From Haliea alexandrii (GTDB taxonomy: Bacteria; Pseudomonadota; Gammaproteobacteria; Pseudomonadales; Halieaceae): a DNA stretch of 64,000 nucleotides. Shown in pieces: positions 1-13,500 of this stretch. Positions within the stretch are counted from its first letter, which is position 1. Each line of letters begins with the position of its first letter. Under the pieces are notes generated by a model. That model did no database searches and had not been told where the DNA came from. It was given only the letters and a program-made list of their open reading frames with translations. A program made the position numbers and the translations under genes. Where the stretch lies: assembly GCF_003719295.1 (NCBI RefSeq), contig NZ_RFLW01000002.1:610763-674762 (forward strand). The letters run 5' to 3'.

Positions 1-1004
1 AGTACACCCTGTCCTTGTCATCGGCTCTCGAACTTGGCGGCAAGCGTCAGGCCCGCGTGAGCGTGGTTAACTCACGATACGGGCGGGTCGAGGTCGAGCG
101 CCGGGCCGAGACCCTGAATCTCTTGGGACAGGCGACCCAGCGTTTTGTCGCCACCCTGGCCCTGCAGGAAAAACTCCAACTAGCCGCTGAAGCCGTGGCG
201 CTGGCCGAGGCCACCCACGAGATCGTCACCCGACGTGCCGACCGCGGCGCAGCGCCGCAGGCCGAAGTCCTGCGCGCCAGGGCCGCGCTCACCCAGAGTC
301 GTATTGAGCAGGCCCGTCGGCAAACCGAATTCGCGAGCCGGAAAATGGCTTTGGCTTCCCTGTGGGGCGATACCAGCCCGGACTTCCAAATGCTGGAAGG
401 CGATCTGTTCCAGTTCGGTTCCTCCGACAACTTCGATGCCCTGTACCAGCGGGTCAGCGCAAGCCCGGCCATTCAAATCTACGCGAGCGAACAGCGTATG
501 CGTGAAGCGGAGATTCAGCTGGCGCGCAGCCAGTCCGAGAGCGACATCCGTTGGCAGGTCGGCATCCGGCGCTTCGAAGAGACGGATGATACGGCCTTGA
601 CCGCTGGGCTTTCGGTACCGCTCTTTTCCGGACGGCGCAATCGGGGCGAGGTGCAGGCCGCCCTGGCGGCGCGGGATGAGGTCCGATTCCGCCGGGAGGA
701 TACCCTGCTGCGCCTCCATTCGCGCCTCTTCGATGCCTACCATTTGCGACAACAAAGTATTGAGGCTGTTGAGCAGATTCGCAGCCAAATGCTTCCCGAC
801 CTGACCGATGCACTCACTCAGACCCGCCAAGCCTATGAAAACGGCCGCTACAGCTATGTGGAGTGGACCGCCGCACAGCGTGAGCTGCTCTCAGCACGGG
901 AGGTACTGGTCGACGCCGCGACCACGGCGCTACTCAACCAGGCGTTGATCGAACAACTTACGGCGCAGCCACTCGCGACTACTCCGAGCGCCCCGGCGCG
1001 CTAA
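1..1004 (+). CDS. czcC: CzcC-like outer membrane efflux protein (TolC family), 5' truncated
   Basis: Outer-membrane channel of a tripartite heavy-metal efflux pump. The reading frame is open from base 3 (first visible residues YTLSLSSALELGGKR), so the true start lies outside the window; about 333 residues are visible. The sequence is rich in long Ala/Glu/Arg helices with two OEP-type repeats, and the LGGKR and VPLFSGRRNRGEV segments are typical of CzcC/CusC relatives. It is followed 23 bases later by the adaptor and then the RND pump, in the order C-B-A expected for such operons. Family assignment is strong; the metal is inferred from the downstream pump. Confidence 0.88.
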   Translation, partial: YTLSLSSALELGGKRQARVSVVNSRYGRVEVERRAETLNLLGQATQRFVATLALQEKLQLAAEAVALAEATHEIVTRRADRGAAPQAEVLRARAALTQSRIEQARRQTEFASRKMALASLWGDTSPDFQMLEGDLFQFGSSDNFDALYQRVSASPAIQIYASEQRMREAEIQLARSQSESDIRWQVGIRRFEETDDTALTAGLSVPLFSGRRNRGEVQAALAARDEVRFRREDTLLRLHSRLFDAYHLRQQSIEAVEQIRSQMLPDLTDALTQTRQAYENGRYSYVEWTAAQRELLSAREVLVDAATTALLNQALIEQLTAQPLATTPSAPAR

Positions 1005-1027
1005 CCCACGAATTCAGGACTCACACC

Positions 1028-5402
<4,375 letters not shown>

Positions 5403-5412
5403 CCAAAGCCCT

Positions 5413-5443
5413 ACCATGGGGAGGAGTCTCCCCATGGTTTTTT
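5413..5443 (+). terminator. Rho-independent terminator after czcCBA
   Basis: A perfect hairpin of about 11-12 base pairs (arms 5413-5424 and 5427-5438, arm ACCATGGGGAG) is followed by a run of six T at 5438-5443. It starts 10 bases after the czcA stop codon. Confidence 0.92.
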
Positions 5444-5480
5444 CAGCGTTCTTTAATGCGTTTTATACTCAGGAAAGACT

Positions 5481-5675
5481 ATGAACGATCCAAGGAAGCA
5501 ACGAAAAGACGACTCGAAAGAAGTTCCATCCTTTCGAACACATCGCATCCACGCCATTAACAGTGACTGGTATTTTTTAACCCGTGAAGGTCAAAATATC
5601 GGACCGTTTTCGACCAAAGAAGCTGCAGAAGAAGGCTTGGCGGAATTCCTGAAAACTGCCAAAAAGGGTGAATAA
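5481..5675 (+). CDS. Small hypothetical protein, possibly DUF6316-like
   Basis: A 64-residue soluble protein. The N-terminus is charged (MNDPRKQRKDDSKEV), followed by a compact core with FRTHRIHAINSDWYFLTR, then GQNIGPFSTKEAAEEGLAEF. This GPF/S-x-E-A pattern resembles small DUF6316-type proteins of Pseudomonas relatives, but I am not certain of the family. AGGAAAG lies before the ATG. It stands between the czc terminator and the czcD-like gene. Function unknown. Confidence 0.6.
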   Translation: MNDPRKQRKDDSKEVPSFRTHRIHAINSDWYFLTREGQNIGPFSTKEAAEEGLAEFLKTAKKGE

Positions 5676-5710
5676 GCAATGGTCCAATACCCACAGAGTC
5701 GCCAAGGCAC

Positions 5711-5741
5711 AGGTAACCAGGTAACCAGGTAACCAGGTAAC
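5711..5741. repeat. Short tandem repeat, 8-bp unit
   Basis: Almost four copies of AGGTAACC (three full units plus AGGTAAC) lie in the gap between the 64-residue protein gene and the czcD-like gene. The minus-strand reading is GGTTACCT. The count could vary by slippage; no function can be read from it. Confidence 0.85.
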
Positions 5742-5807
5742 TATGTAAAGAGTAGGTTAAGTACACCAAATACATTTTTATCAATAGCCCCCAGCGAGGT
5801 TAGTCCG

Positions 5808-6716
5808 ATGAGCCACGATCATGTGCATATGCCCCCCGAGATCAAGGATAAACGCGTTGCTATCGCCATCTGGGCGAACGGGATCTTGACCCTGGCTCAA
5901 ATTGGGGGAGGTATTTTTGCCGGCAGTCTCGCCCTCATCGCCGACGCCCTCCATAACTTCTCTGACATGGCATCACTCGTCATCGCGTTCGCGGCGCAAA
6001 AAATTGCGCGCCGCCCGGCTGACGCAAGGATGACCTTTGGCTACGGACGCATTGAAATCGTTGCTGCCCTCATCAACTACACTACCTTGATCATTATCGG
6101 GTTCTACCTGATTTACGAAGGTGGCATGCGGATCATTGATCCTCCAGAGGTCAAGGGCTGGTGGGTCGTCTGGCTGGGTGGTATCGCCCTGGTCGTGGAC
6201 GCACTGACAGCGTTGCTCACCTATTCGATGCAAAAAGGCAGTGTCAATATCCGTGCATTGTTCCTGCACAATCTGTCGGATGCACTGGCGTCGGTCGCCG
6301 TGGTCATTGGTGGGACCCTTATTTTACTCTACGACATGCGGTGGGTTGATCCTGCCATCACCATCGGCATCGCGGGCTACATTCTCTACCTGGGTCTGAC
6401 AGAAATCGGCGGCACCATCAGGACACTCATGCTGGGCAGCCCGGTGGATATCGATACCGATGCCGTCATCGTTGCCCTGTCCAACATTGAAGGCGTTGTC
6501 GACCTTCACCATGTGCATTTTTGGCAGATGGGCGAACACGATGCCTCGCTGGAGGCCCATGTAATTATCGAGGAAAGTGCATGGGATCAGCTTGAGAGCA
6601 TCAAGTACAGGATAAAGCAGGCTCTGGCGCAGGAATTCAACATCAGTCATTCAACACTGGAATTCGAGCACCCGGACCATATGCACAAAGATGCCCACAC
6701 CTATGGGCATGGTTAA
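5808..6716 (+). CDS. czcD: CzcD-like cation diffusion facilitator
   Basis: Inner-membrane CDF exporter of divalent cations (Zn, Cd or Co), 302 residues. Six TM segments lie in the first 210 residues, with the paired site motifs LIADALHNFSD in TM2 and FLHNLSD in TM5. A cytoplasmic C-terminal ferredoxin-like domain follows (VDLHHVHFWQMGEHDASLEAHV). Both termini are His-rich (MSHDHVHM; HPDHMHKDAHTYGHG). It is a separate unit from czcCBA because a terminator lies between them, but probably backs up that pump. Start fits the family; the upstream ribosome site is weak (GCGAGG). Confidence 0.92.
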   Translation: MSHDHVHMPPEIKDKRVAIAIWANGILTLAQIGGGIFAGSLALIADALHNFSDMASLVIAFAAQKIARRPADARMTFGYGRIEIVAALINYTTLIIIGFYLIYEGGMRIIDPPEVKGWWVVWLGGIALVVDALTALLTYSMQKGSVNIRALFLHNLSDALASVAVVIGGTLILLYDMRWVDPAITIGIAGYILYLGLTEIGGTIRTLMLGSPVDIDTDAVIVALSNIEGVVDLHHVHFWQMGEHDASLEAHVIIEESAWDQLESIKYRIKQALAQEFNISHSTLEFEHPDHMHKDAHTYGHG

Positions 6717-6822
6717 GAGAGAAATTCTCCATAAGCACCGGCAAGAACGGAGACTATTTCAATAGGCCGCCCAGGCGCGGAATTCTGCCGGCATGAATCC
6801 GAGCAGCGAGAAAGGGCCAGGA

Positions 6823-7728
6823 CTAATAGCGCAGTTGCAGAATACGCCGGGCGCCATTCAGCACTATCAGACCGATGATCAGACCAATGACCAGATCGGG
6901 ATAACGGGAACCCGTCCAGGCGACCAATACACCGGCGACGATAACCCCCACATTGGCGATTACATCATTAGCGGAAAATATCCAACTTGCTTTCATGTGT
7001 GCGCCGCCGTGCCGGTTTCTTGCGATAAGCACCAGACACCAGACGTTGGCGGCCAGGGCCACAACACCAAAACCCATCATTAACGCGGATACAGGTTCGC
7101 TGCCGAAGACAAATCGCCGCCCGACTTCAGCCAGGACTCCCAGCGCCAGAATCAACTGCAGCCAGCCTGAAAAATGCGCAGCGCGCAGCTTCATCCGCAC
7201 ACTGTGTCCAACGGCATACAGTGCCACGCCGTAGACGGCGGCATCAGCAAACATGTCTAGAGAATCCGCGATCAAGCCAGTGGATTGCGCCAGCCAGCCT
7301 ACCGTCAGTTCAATCACGAACATAACGCCGTTGATGGCCAGCAACCACTTCAGAATACCGGCTTCGACCTGGGCGGTTGCCTCTTCCTTCTCCCTGGCCA
7401 AGACTAGATCCTCTTCCCCCACCGGGGTGGTTTTTTCGAGCGTGGCACCCAGCCCCAGGGAGCGCATCCTCTCCTCGATGGCAGCCCCATTGTCGCCATG
7501 GAATACCCGCACCTTCCGATTCGGTGTATCGAACTCCAGTAAAACCCGGGGCTCAATACTGTCCAAGGCCATGCGGATCATCCCCTCTTCCGATGGGCAG
7601 TCCATTTTTCGCACTCGGTAGTCACTGACATAGCCATGTTGAGAAGCCATATCAGTATTGGCTATTGCAGAGGTGGGGCCATTGGCAATCTTGTTGCTCT
7701 GACAATTGTCATTGCACGGGTCAGACAT
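6823..7728 (-). CDS. CDF-type cation transporter with N-terminal metal-binding-like domain
   Basis: Membrane transporter of 301 residues. Residues 1-100 form a soluble domain with YRVRKMDCPSEE, resembling the heavy-metal-associated domains of Zn/Cd/Pb ATPases. Five or six TM segments follow. The CDF site positions read ADSLDMFADA in TM2 and SANDVIANVG in TM5, so Asp/Asn replace the usual His, as in a known CDF subgroup. The cytoplasmic C-terminal domain is missing (the protein ends GARRILQLRY). It is divergent from a CadR-like regulator across a MerR-type promoter, which points to Cd/Pb/Zn export. Confidence 0.85.
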   Translation of the reverse strand: MSDPCNDNCQSNKIANGPTSAIANTDMASQHGYVSDYRVRKMDCPSEEGMIRMALDSIEPRVLLEFDTPNRKVRVFHGDNGAAIEERMRSLGLGATLEKTTPVGEEDLVLAREKEEATAQVEAGILKWLLAINGVMFVIELTVGWLAQSTGLIADSLDMFADAAVYGVALYAVGHSVRMKLRAAHFSGWLQLILALGVLAEVGRRFVFGSEPVSALMMGFGVVALAANVWCLVLIARNRHGGAHMKASWIFSANDVIANVGVIVAGVLVAWTGSRYPDLVIGLIIGLIVLNGARRILQLRY

Positions 7729-7760
7729 CGAATAAAGCCCTTGTGGGTGTACAGACCGCC

Positions 7761-7791
7761 ACTATAAACTCTATAACAACTATAGAGTCAA
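7761..7791 (-). promoter_or_regulatory. MerR-type promoter and operator for the CDF gene
   Basis: Read on the minus strand: -35 TTGACT (7786-7791) and -10 TATAGT (7761-7766) are separated by 19 bases, the overlong spacer typical of MerR-activated promoters. Inside is a perfect dyad, ACTCTATA (7768-7775) and TATAGAGT (7781-7788), around five bases. It faces the CDF transporter, with the regulator gene on the other side. Confidence 0.92.
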
Positions 7792-7809
7792 TCGGAGTAA
7801 TGAAAGATC

Positions 7810-8217
7810 ATGAAAATCGGCGAAGTGTCGGAAGTGACTGGGTTCTCCGTGCAAACCATCCGCCATTATGAAAAGGAGCATTTGATTGCCTCTGCAGAAC
7901 GCAGTGAAGGCAATTTTCGCTTATACGATGAAGCTGCCGTTGAGCAACTGCTGTTTATCAAGCAATGTCGCAGCCTGGATCTCAGTTTGCAGGAGATTCG
8001 GCAGTTGTTGGCATTAAACCGTTCGCCCGGTGCGCAGTGCGACGACGTGAACCGGATGATGGATAGGCACATCGAGCAGGTGGAGGCGCGTATCCAGGAA
8101 CTCACCAAGCTGAACGAGCAACTGAGAATGCTGCGCCTCAGTTGCTCAAACCGTCGGACAGTGGAGCAATGCGGCATATTGCGGAACTTGTCGGCTACTC
8201 CGGCTTCCCACAGCTGA
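7810..8217 (+). CDS. cadR: MerR-family Cd/Pb-responsive regulator (CadR/PbrR-like)
   Basis: DNA-distorting metal sensor of 135 residues. The N-terminal winged helix reads MKIGEVSEVTGFSVQTIRHYE. Metal-ligand cysteines characteristic of CadR/PbrR are present: Cys in GAQCDDVN at the start of the dimerisation helix, and a C-terminal pair in LRLSC and VEQCGIL. It should bind the dyad at 7768-7788 and activate the divergent CDF gene, and probably also control itself. Cd versus Pb versus Zn cannot be decided from sequence. Confidence 0.88.
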   Translation: MKIGEVSEVTGFSVQTIRHYEKEHLIASAERSEGNFRLYDEAAVEQLLFIKQCRSLDLSLQEIRQLLALNRSPGAQCDDVNRMMDRHIEQVEARIQELTKLNEQLRMLRLSCSNRRTVEQCGILRNLSATPASHS

Positions 8218-8424
8218 CGCCGGGGCCCAAAAACTCTCCTGAAGGTTCTGCAACAGGAGCATTTTTCCGTTGCCTTCTGGCCAGCCCCAGAAAGAGCAGG
8301 AAAACCTCTAGTACCAACAATTGCTCCAGAATCGCCCCTCAGGTGGATTTGACACCGACCCAATCATTGTTCAAAGCTGACAGGCAATGAGGAAATACCA
8401 ATAATATCCGCTTTCTGAAGTGCC
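8195..8424 (-). pseudogene. C-terminal relic of FTR1-type iron permease (distal piece)
   Basis: On the minus strand, from the IS junction downward, one frame gives ALQKADIIGISSLPVSFEQ; after a frameshift another gives DWVGVKST, a stop, then GAILEQLLVLEVFLLFLG. This order matches the C-terminal region of FTR1/EfeU-like permeases (ALQEAG, proline-rich loop, LGIYPT-like strand, last TM helix). The end overlaps the 3' end of cadR in convergent orientation. The proximal piece is at 9129-9272 on the far side of the IS. Identified by eye only. Confidence 0.6.
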
Positions 8425-9128
8425 ATAGTGTCCCCATGAGTGGTGTAAATCTTCACGGTGGTGGCGGCCACCGTGGGTCTCCGTAAACTGGAGGTTGCGA
8501 GACAACCAGACACGGAGAGACACCACGATGACCTGCTCCGAGAGCTGGGCCAGTTGGTATTGCAACGGCTTATGGACGCCGAGGCAGAGCAACGCTGTGG
8601 CGCGGGTCGGCACGAGCGCAGCGAGGACAGCGTCAACCAGCGCAACGGTTACCGAGAGCGCACGCTGGTGACCCGCTTGGGGACGATGGAGTTACGCATT
8701 CCGAAGCTGCGCACAGGCAGTTACCTGCCGAGCTTCATTGAACCTCGCAAGGCCTCGGAGCAAGCGCTGGTTGCCGTCGTGCAGGAGGCCTATGTGAAGG
8801 CTATATCGACTCGCAAGGTGGACGAAGCTGGTGCAGGCTATGGGCATGAGCTGGCGCCAACGAACTCCCTGGAGCGATTGAACAAGGAAATCAAACGCCG
8901 CTCACGGGTGGTCGGTATCTTCCCGAACAACGCCGCCATCATGCCGCTGGTGGGAACATTGCTGGCTGAGCAAGCAGATGAGTGGCAGGTGACACGCCGC
9001 CACATGAGCCAAGAGACGTTGGCGCGTGTGCTGAGCAAGGAAGACCAGGCCAACCCACTGCCACAGTCTAAGGCCGCCTGACGCGATGAAAATGGAGACC
9101 GGGATTACACCGCTTGACGGGACACTAC
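8425..9128 (+). mobile_element. IS256-family element, internally deleted (about 0.7 kb)
   Basis: Imperfect terminal inverted repeats match at 18 of 23 positions: TAGTGTCCC...GGTGTAA at 8426-8448, and its complement at 9105-9127. Flanking 10-bp sequences at 8415-8424 and 9129-9138 agree in 9 of 10 bases (CTGAAGTGCC and CTGGAGTGCC), consistent with a decayed target duplication. A full IS256 element is roughly 1.3 kb; this copy has lost most of its transposase core. It splits an FTR1-like permease relic. Confidence 0.85.
8458..9081 (+). pseudogene. IS256-family transposase, internally deleted and non-functional
   Basis: The frame encodes the N-terminal part of an IS256/Mutator transposase (ERSEDSVNQRNGYRER, LRIPKLRTGSYLP, AYVKAISTRKVDE) and then jumps to the C-terminal part (TNSLERLNKEIKRRS, VVGIFPNNAAIMPLVG). 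Around 8826 one extra base shifts the frame; the alternative frame reads LVQAMGMS. A large deletion at about 8845-8855 then restores the frame. The central catalytic region is gone, so it cannot transpose by itself. The residues before about 8475 are probably not part of the protein. Confidence 0.9.
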
Positions 9129-9272
9129 CTGGAGTGCCGACATCGCCTTACCCATTAGGATAAACGCCAGGTCCAGCAACAGGAAGGTCGTGACGGATGG
9201 GAATCCTGCAAGGGGTATTTTCACTGAATTACGCACCAGTAACCGAGCCAACCCCGCCAAAAACAGTGCGGG
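9129..9272 (-). pseudogene. Relic of FTR1-type iron permease (proximal piece)
   Basis: On the minus strand the frame reads PALFLAGLARLLVRN, then SVKIPLAGFPSVTTFLLL, then FILMGKAMSALQ, ending at the IS junction. It resembles the last-but-one TM helices of FTR1 permeases (LPLRPFF, GKGVAALQ). A stop codon (TAG at 9273-9275) lies just upstream, and no earlier part of the gene is recognisable. Together with 8195-8424 it forms one permease C-terminus split by the IS. The stretch 9276-9558 holds nothing further that I recognise. Confidence 0.6.
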
Positions 9273-9558
9273 CTAAAAAACCGCTCAATAGGAAAATTGA
9301 GCGCTTGCAGCCCCGGTGAGCAGGGCCTGATAAAAAGGATCCTTCCAATGCTCACGATGAACCGCAATAAATGAAAGCTGCGCAAGGCTCTACAGGTCAC
9401 CCGAAGTCAGATGGGAGTTGCTGCACTGCTGCATATAAGCTTGTCAATGGGCATCACAGGCTTCACTGTGCATCGAAATGCCTACATTGAACAACACGAC
9501 CGCCACCAAAAGGGCCGTGACACTCCCACCCGCTCTTATCAACTAGACACCGGTCCAC

Positions 9559-10065
9559 CTATTCTGGGCCATCAACATGGGAAAATACTTCGCTGGTCCC
9601 GTCGCTTTTCAGCAACAGCACATCGTAGCTATCGAATCGCTCACCCATTTCCATACCAGGGCTTCCTATGGGCATGCCGGGCACTGCTAATCCGAGTGCG
9701 CCTTCCGGTATGTCGTCTAGAAATTGCCTAATCAACCTCGCGGGAATATGGCCTTCAAAGACATATCCATCCACTACACCCGTATGGCACGACTGGTAGT
9801 GAGGATCTATGTTGTACCCCTCTTTTATTGCATCAAGACTCACCCGATCTTTCGTGATCACTGCGAACCCTTCGTTCTTTAGATGATCTACCCATTTATT
9901 GCAACAACCACAAGTTGGGGTCTTGAACACCTCCATCTTGATGATGTTGACCCCGCTTTGCTGACCGGGAACAAGTTGCTTTTCCGAGCAGGCCACAACT
10001 AGAAACATCGCAAACATTGCCGCTACCGCTGCCCTAGCAGCATATAATCTCCTCATTCTAATCAT
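9559..10065 (-). CDS. copG: DUF411 metal-binding lipoprotein (CopG-like)
   Basis: Periplasmic protein of 168 residues with a lipoprotein signal (AMFLVVAC-S). The conserved DUF411 core reads KTPTCGCCNKWVDHL, with its Cys-x-Cys-Cys site, followed by SCHTGVVDGYVFEGHIP and IPEGALGLAVPGMPIGSPGM. DUF411/CopG proteins are found in copper and silver resistance clusters and bind copper through the Cys cluster. It is the last gene of the minus-strand cus operon and overlaps the channel-like gene by 4 bases, so the two are translationally coupled. Confidence 0.9.
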   Translation of the reverse strand: MIRMRRLYAARAAVAAMFAMFLVVACSEKQLVPGQQSGVNIIKMEVFKTPTCGCCNKWVDHLKNEGFAVITKDRVSLDAIKEGYNIDPHYQSCHTGVVDGYVFEGHIPARLIRQFLDDIPEGALGLAVPGMPIGSPGMEMGERFDSYDVLLLKSDGTSEVFSHVDGPE

Positions 10066-10553
10066 TTTCTACTTCCCCTCTCGTTGACAAGTGTCGTGTC
10101 CACATGCGCAAACGGTTTGTCGCATCTATTTTCCCATGGCCAAAAACGCCCCATCGCTAGAAAAGTGAATGACGCAGACCATGTAATAAGTAGAAAACCG
10201 TTGAGTGCTTCCATGGCTGTGATAAAGCGGATGTGGCCCTGGGGCTCAATGTCACCCAGGCCAAGCGTTGTATAAATCACGCCCGAATAGTAGAGATAGC
10301 TCATCGCATCCGTGATCAAGGCACCTTGAAAAACTCCAAGCTCCAGAACGGAGACAGAGACACCGTAGGTGATCGCATACATTCCGATCTCTGCTATATG
10401 TACCAGAAAGAGCGTCACAACGACAAATAGCACTTTTGCCTGCGTAGAAATTCTAAACTGGGTAACTCTTGATCCCAGCCAAAGTAACGCCCGGTAATGA
10501 AACATAAACGTCAAGGCGACCAGCCCGAACGCTAACGCGATCGCAATAATCAT
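10062..10553 (-). CDS. Two-TM potassium-channel-like protein in the cus operon
   Basis: Inner-membrane protein of 163 residues. There are two N-terminal TM segments, then a pore helix followed by YTTLGLGDIEP, which matches the potassium-channel selectivity filter TxGxGD, and a further TM helix (FLLITWSASFTFLAMG). No RCK or ligand-binding domain is present. It overlaps cusA upstream and copG downstream by 4 bases each, so it is a true operon member. Ion selectivity is inferred. A role in membrane potential or monovalent ion flow during copper/silver stress is speculative. Confidence 0.82.
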   Translation of the reverse strand: MIIAIALAFGLVALTFMFHYRALLWLGSRVTQFRISTQAKVLFVVVTLFLVHIAEIGMYAITYGVSVSVLELGVFQGALITDAMSYLYYSGVIYTTLGLGDIEPQGHIRFITAMEALNGFLLITWSASFTFLAMGRFWPWENRCDKPFAHVDTTLVNERGSRK

Positions 10554-13500
10554 GAAACCGAACCTGCTGGCCCATCTGCGGCCTGTACTTCAGAGCTATC
10601 GGCCACAACGCGTCGCTTTTCCTGAAACTGGAGAACAAAGCTATAAATCACAGGCAGCACCAGCAGATTGAGTATCATCACGGTCAGCATTCCGCCGAGC
10701 ATGGGCGCGGCGATTCGATGGGTGACATCTGATCCTGTGCCACTACTCAACATGATTGGTATCAAACCCGCCATCGTGGAAATGGCGGTCATTGCTACCG
10801 GCCTTACTCGTTTAGATGTTGCGTTCAGTACAGAATCCCGAATCTCCTCTAATGTAAGACGCCTTGCGCTTTCACTTCTGCGCTCGGCAATTTCTGTATC
10901 GATAAAGCTCAACACAAGCACGCCAATCTCTGCCGCCATGCCCGCCAACGCAATGAACCCAACCGCTACCGCAACCGACACGTTGTAGTCGTTGAAATAA
11001 ATGAGCCAGATTCCACCTATCAGACCAAAGGGTATCGATATCATCACGACAACCGGCTCGATAACATTGCGAAAGTTGAAGTAGAGCAACAGAAAAATAA
11101 TGAACAGCGTTGCAGGCGCTACGATGCTAAGCCGTTTCGCCGCTCTTTCCATGTACTCGAATTGGCCCGACCACGTCAGCGTATAACCAGCCGGAATGTC
11201 GACCTGCTGGTTAACAACCTCTTTGGCCTTAGTCACGAATCCGCCAATGTCTGATGTTGATATGTCTACATAGATCCAGGCGTTGGGTCTCGCATCTTCA
11301 CTCTTGATGACCGGCGGACCTCTCGTATAGTTGATCTCGGCTACCAGAGCGAGAGGAATTTGCGCACCGGTTGGTGTGGGTATAATCACGCGCTTGAGGG
11401 TTTCCAGATCATCCCGAAGCTCTCTGGGGTAGCGCAGATTTACGGGATAGCGTTCCAATCCCTCCACGGTTTCGGTGATATTCATGCCCCCGATAGCGCT
11501 TTGAATAACGTCCTGTACTGCGCCAACCGTGAGTCCATAGCGCGCGGCACTTTCCCGATTGATGTCAAAATCGAGGTAGTAGCCACCGACTGCGCGGTCC
11601 CCAAACGCGGAGGTCGTCTCGGGAAGCGTTTTCATGGCCTGCTCAATGTCCTGAGAGACTTCCTGCAGGACATTGAGATCAGGCCCCGATACTTTGATGC
11701 CGATGGGCGTTTTGATGCCAGTAGAAAGCATGTCGATGCGCGTCTTGATCGGCATGGTCCATGCGTTGGCGAGACCAGGAAACTGGATCGCGGCGTCCAT
11801 CTCGCTCATCAGCTCTTTCGTTGTTTTGCCCGGATCGGGCCATTCCTCTTTTGGTTTCAACCGCACAGTGGTTTCGATCATTGCCAGTGGCGCGGAGTCA
11901 GTCGCAGTTTCTGCACGGCCGACCTTGCCAAACACATGATGTACCTCGGGGAACGTGGCGAGTATTTTGTCCGTTTGTTGCAACAGTTCCTTTGCCTTGG
12001 TGATCGATATTCCGGGGAACGTTGTGGGCATATACAGTATGTCGCCCTCATCGAGCGGCGGCATGAACTCGCTGCCCAGTTTGGAATAGGGGTAGTAGGT
12101 AGCGCCTAGAAGCGCTATAGCACACACGACAGTCACTACCCTCCAGCGCATCGCCGTTTTCAAAGCAGGCCGATGGAGTGCATGGAGCGCGCGGTTCAAC
12201 GGGTTTTTGTGCTCCGCAATGATCTTGCCTCGCAGAAAGTAACCCATCATTACCGGTACCAGTGTGATGGCCAGTATTGCCGAGGCCGCCATGGCATAGG
12301 TCGCGGTGAAAGCCAGCGGACTAAAAAGCCTTCCTTCTTGCGCTTGCATCGTGAAAATGGGGAGAAACGATACAGTAATCACAAGAAGGGAGAAAAACAG
12401 AGCTGGGCCTACTTCCTGACAAGACTCGCCGATCGTTTTCCAACGCTCCTCGATCGGGAGATCACTGCCCTTGGCGTCGCGAGCCATGGCAAGTCGGCTA
12501 TGCGCGTTCTCCACCATCACAATGGCACCGTCCACCATGGTCCCGATGGTGATTGCGATCCCACCTAAAGACATGATGTTGGCGTTAAGGCCCTGGACCC
12601 GCATCACGATAAAGGCCATCAGAACGCCCAAAGGCAGAGTGATAATGACTACAAACGCAGAGCGCGCGTGTAGCAAGAACAAAATCACCACGATGCTTAC
12701 GATAACCAGTTCCTGGGCGAGTGATGTGTTGAGGCTGTCAACCGCTCGCTCAATCAAATCACCACGGTCGTAGACTGGGACGATCTCAACGCCCTCGGGA
12801 AGCCCTGCTTTCAGCTCTTCCAGTTTTGCCCGCACAGCCTGAATTGTTGCCAGCGCGTTTTCACCAAAGCGCATAATGACTACACCACCCGCAACCTCGC
12901 CCTCTCCATTGAGATCCACGAGTCCGCGCCGCAGTTCAGGGCCGATCTGCACATTCGCGACATCTCGCAGACGGATTGGCGTACCATTGTCATCAACGGA
13001 GACGGGTATCGAATTGAGATCATCGATGGATTGTATATAGCCCAGACCCCGCACCATGTACTCGGTCTCGGCCATCTCGACCAGGCGGCCACCTACGTCC
13101 TTATTGGACATCTTGATCGCCATCGTGACTTTGCCAAGGGGAATGTTGTAGCGAAGTAGTGCATTGGGATCTACTTCGACCTGGTATTGCTTGACGAAGC
13201 CACCAACAGATGCAACCTCCGATACGCCATCTACCGTCTGAAGTGGGTAGCGGAGATACCAATCCTGCAAAGAGCGAAGCTCCGCCAGGTCGTGTTTACC
13301 GCTTCTATCGACCAACGCATATTCATAGACCCATCCCACGCCGGTTGCATCGGGCCCCAATGTGGGCGTAACACCCTGAGGCAATCGTCCGCTGACGTAA
13401 TTGATTGATTCGAGAACACGCGAGCGTGCCCAGTACATGTCAGTGCCATCTTCAAAAATAATATAAACAAACGACAGGCCAAAAAACGAATAGCCCCGCA

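Noticed and set aside
11360-12109. 249-residue plus-strand open frame opposite cusA
   Set aside because: Antisense shadow of the RND pump.
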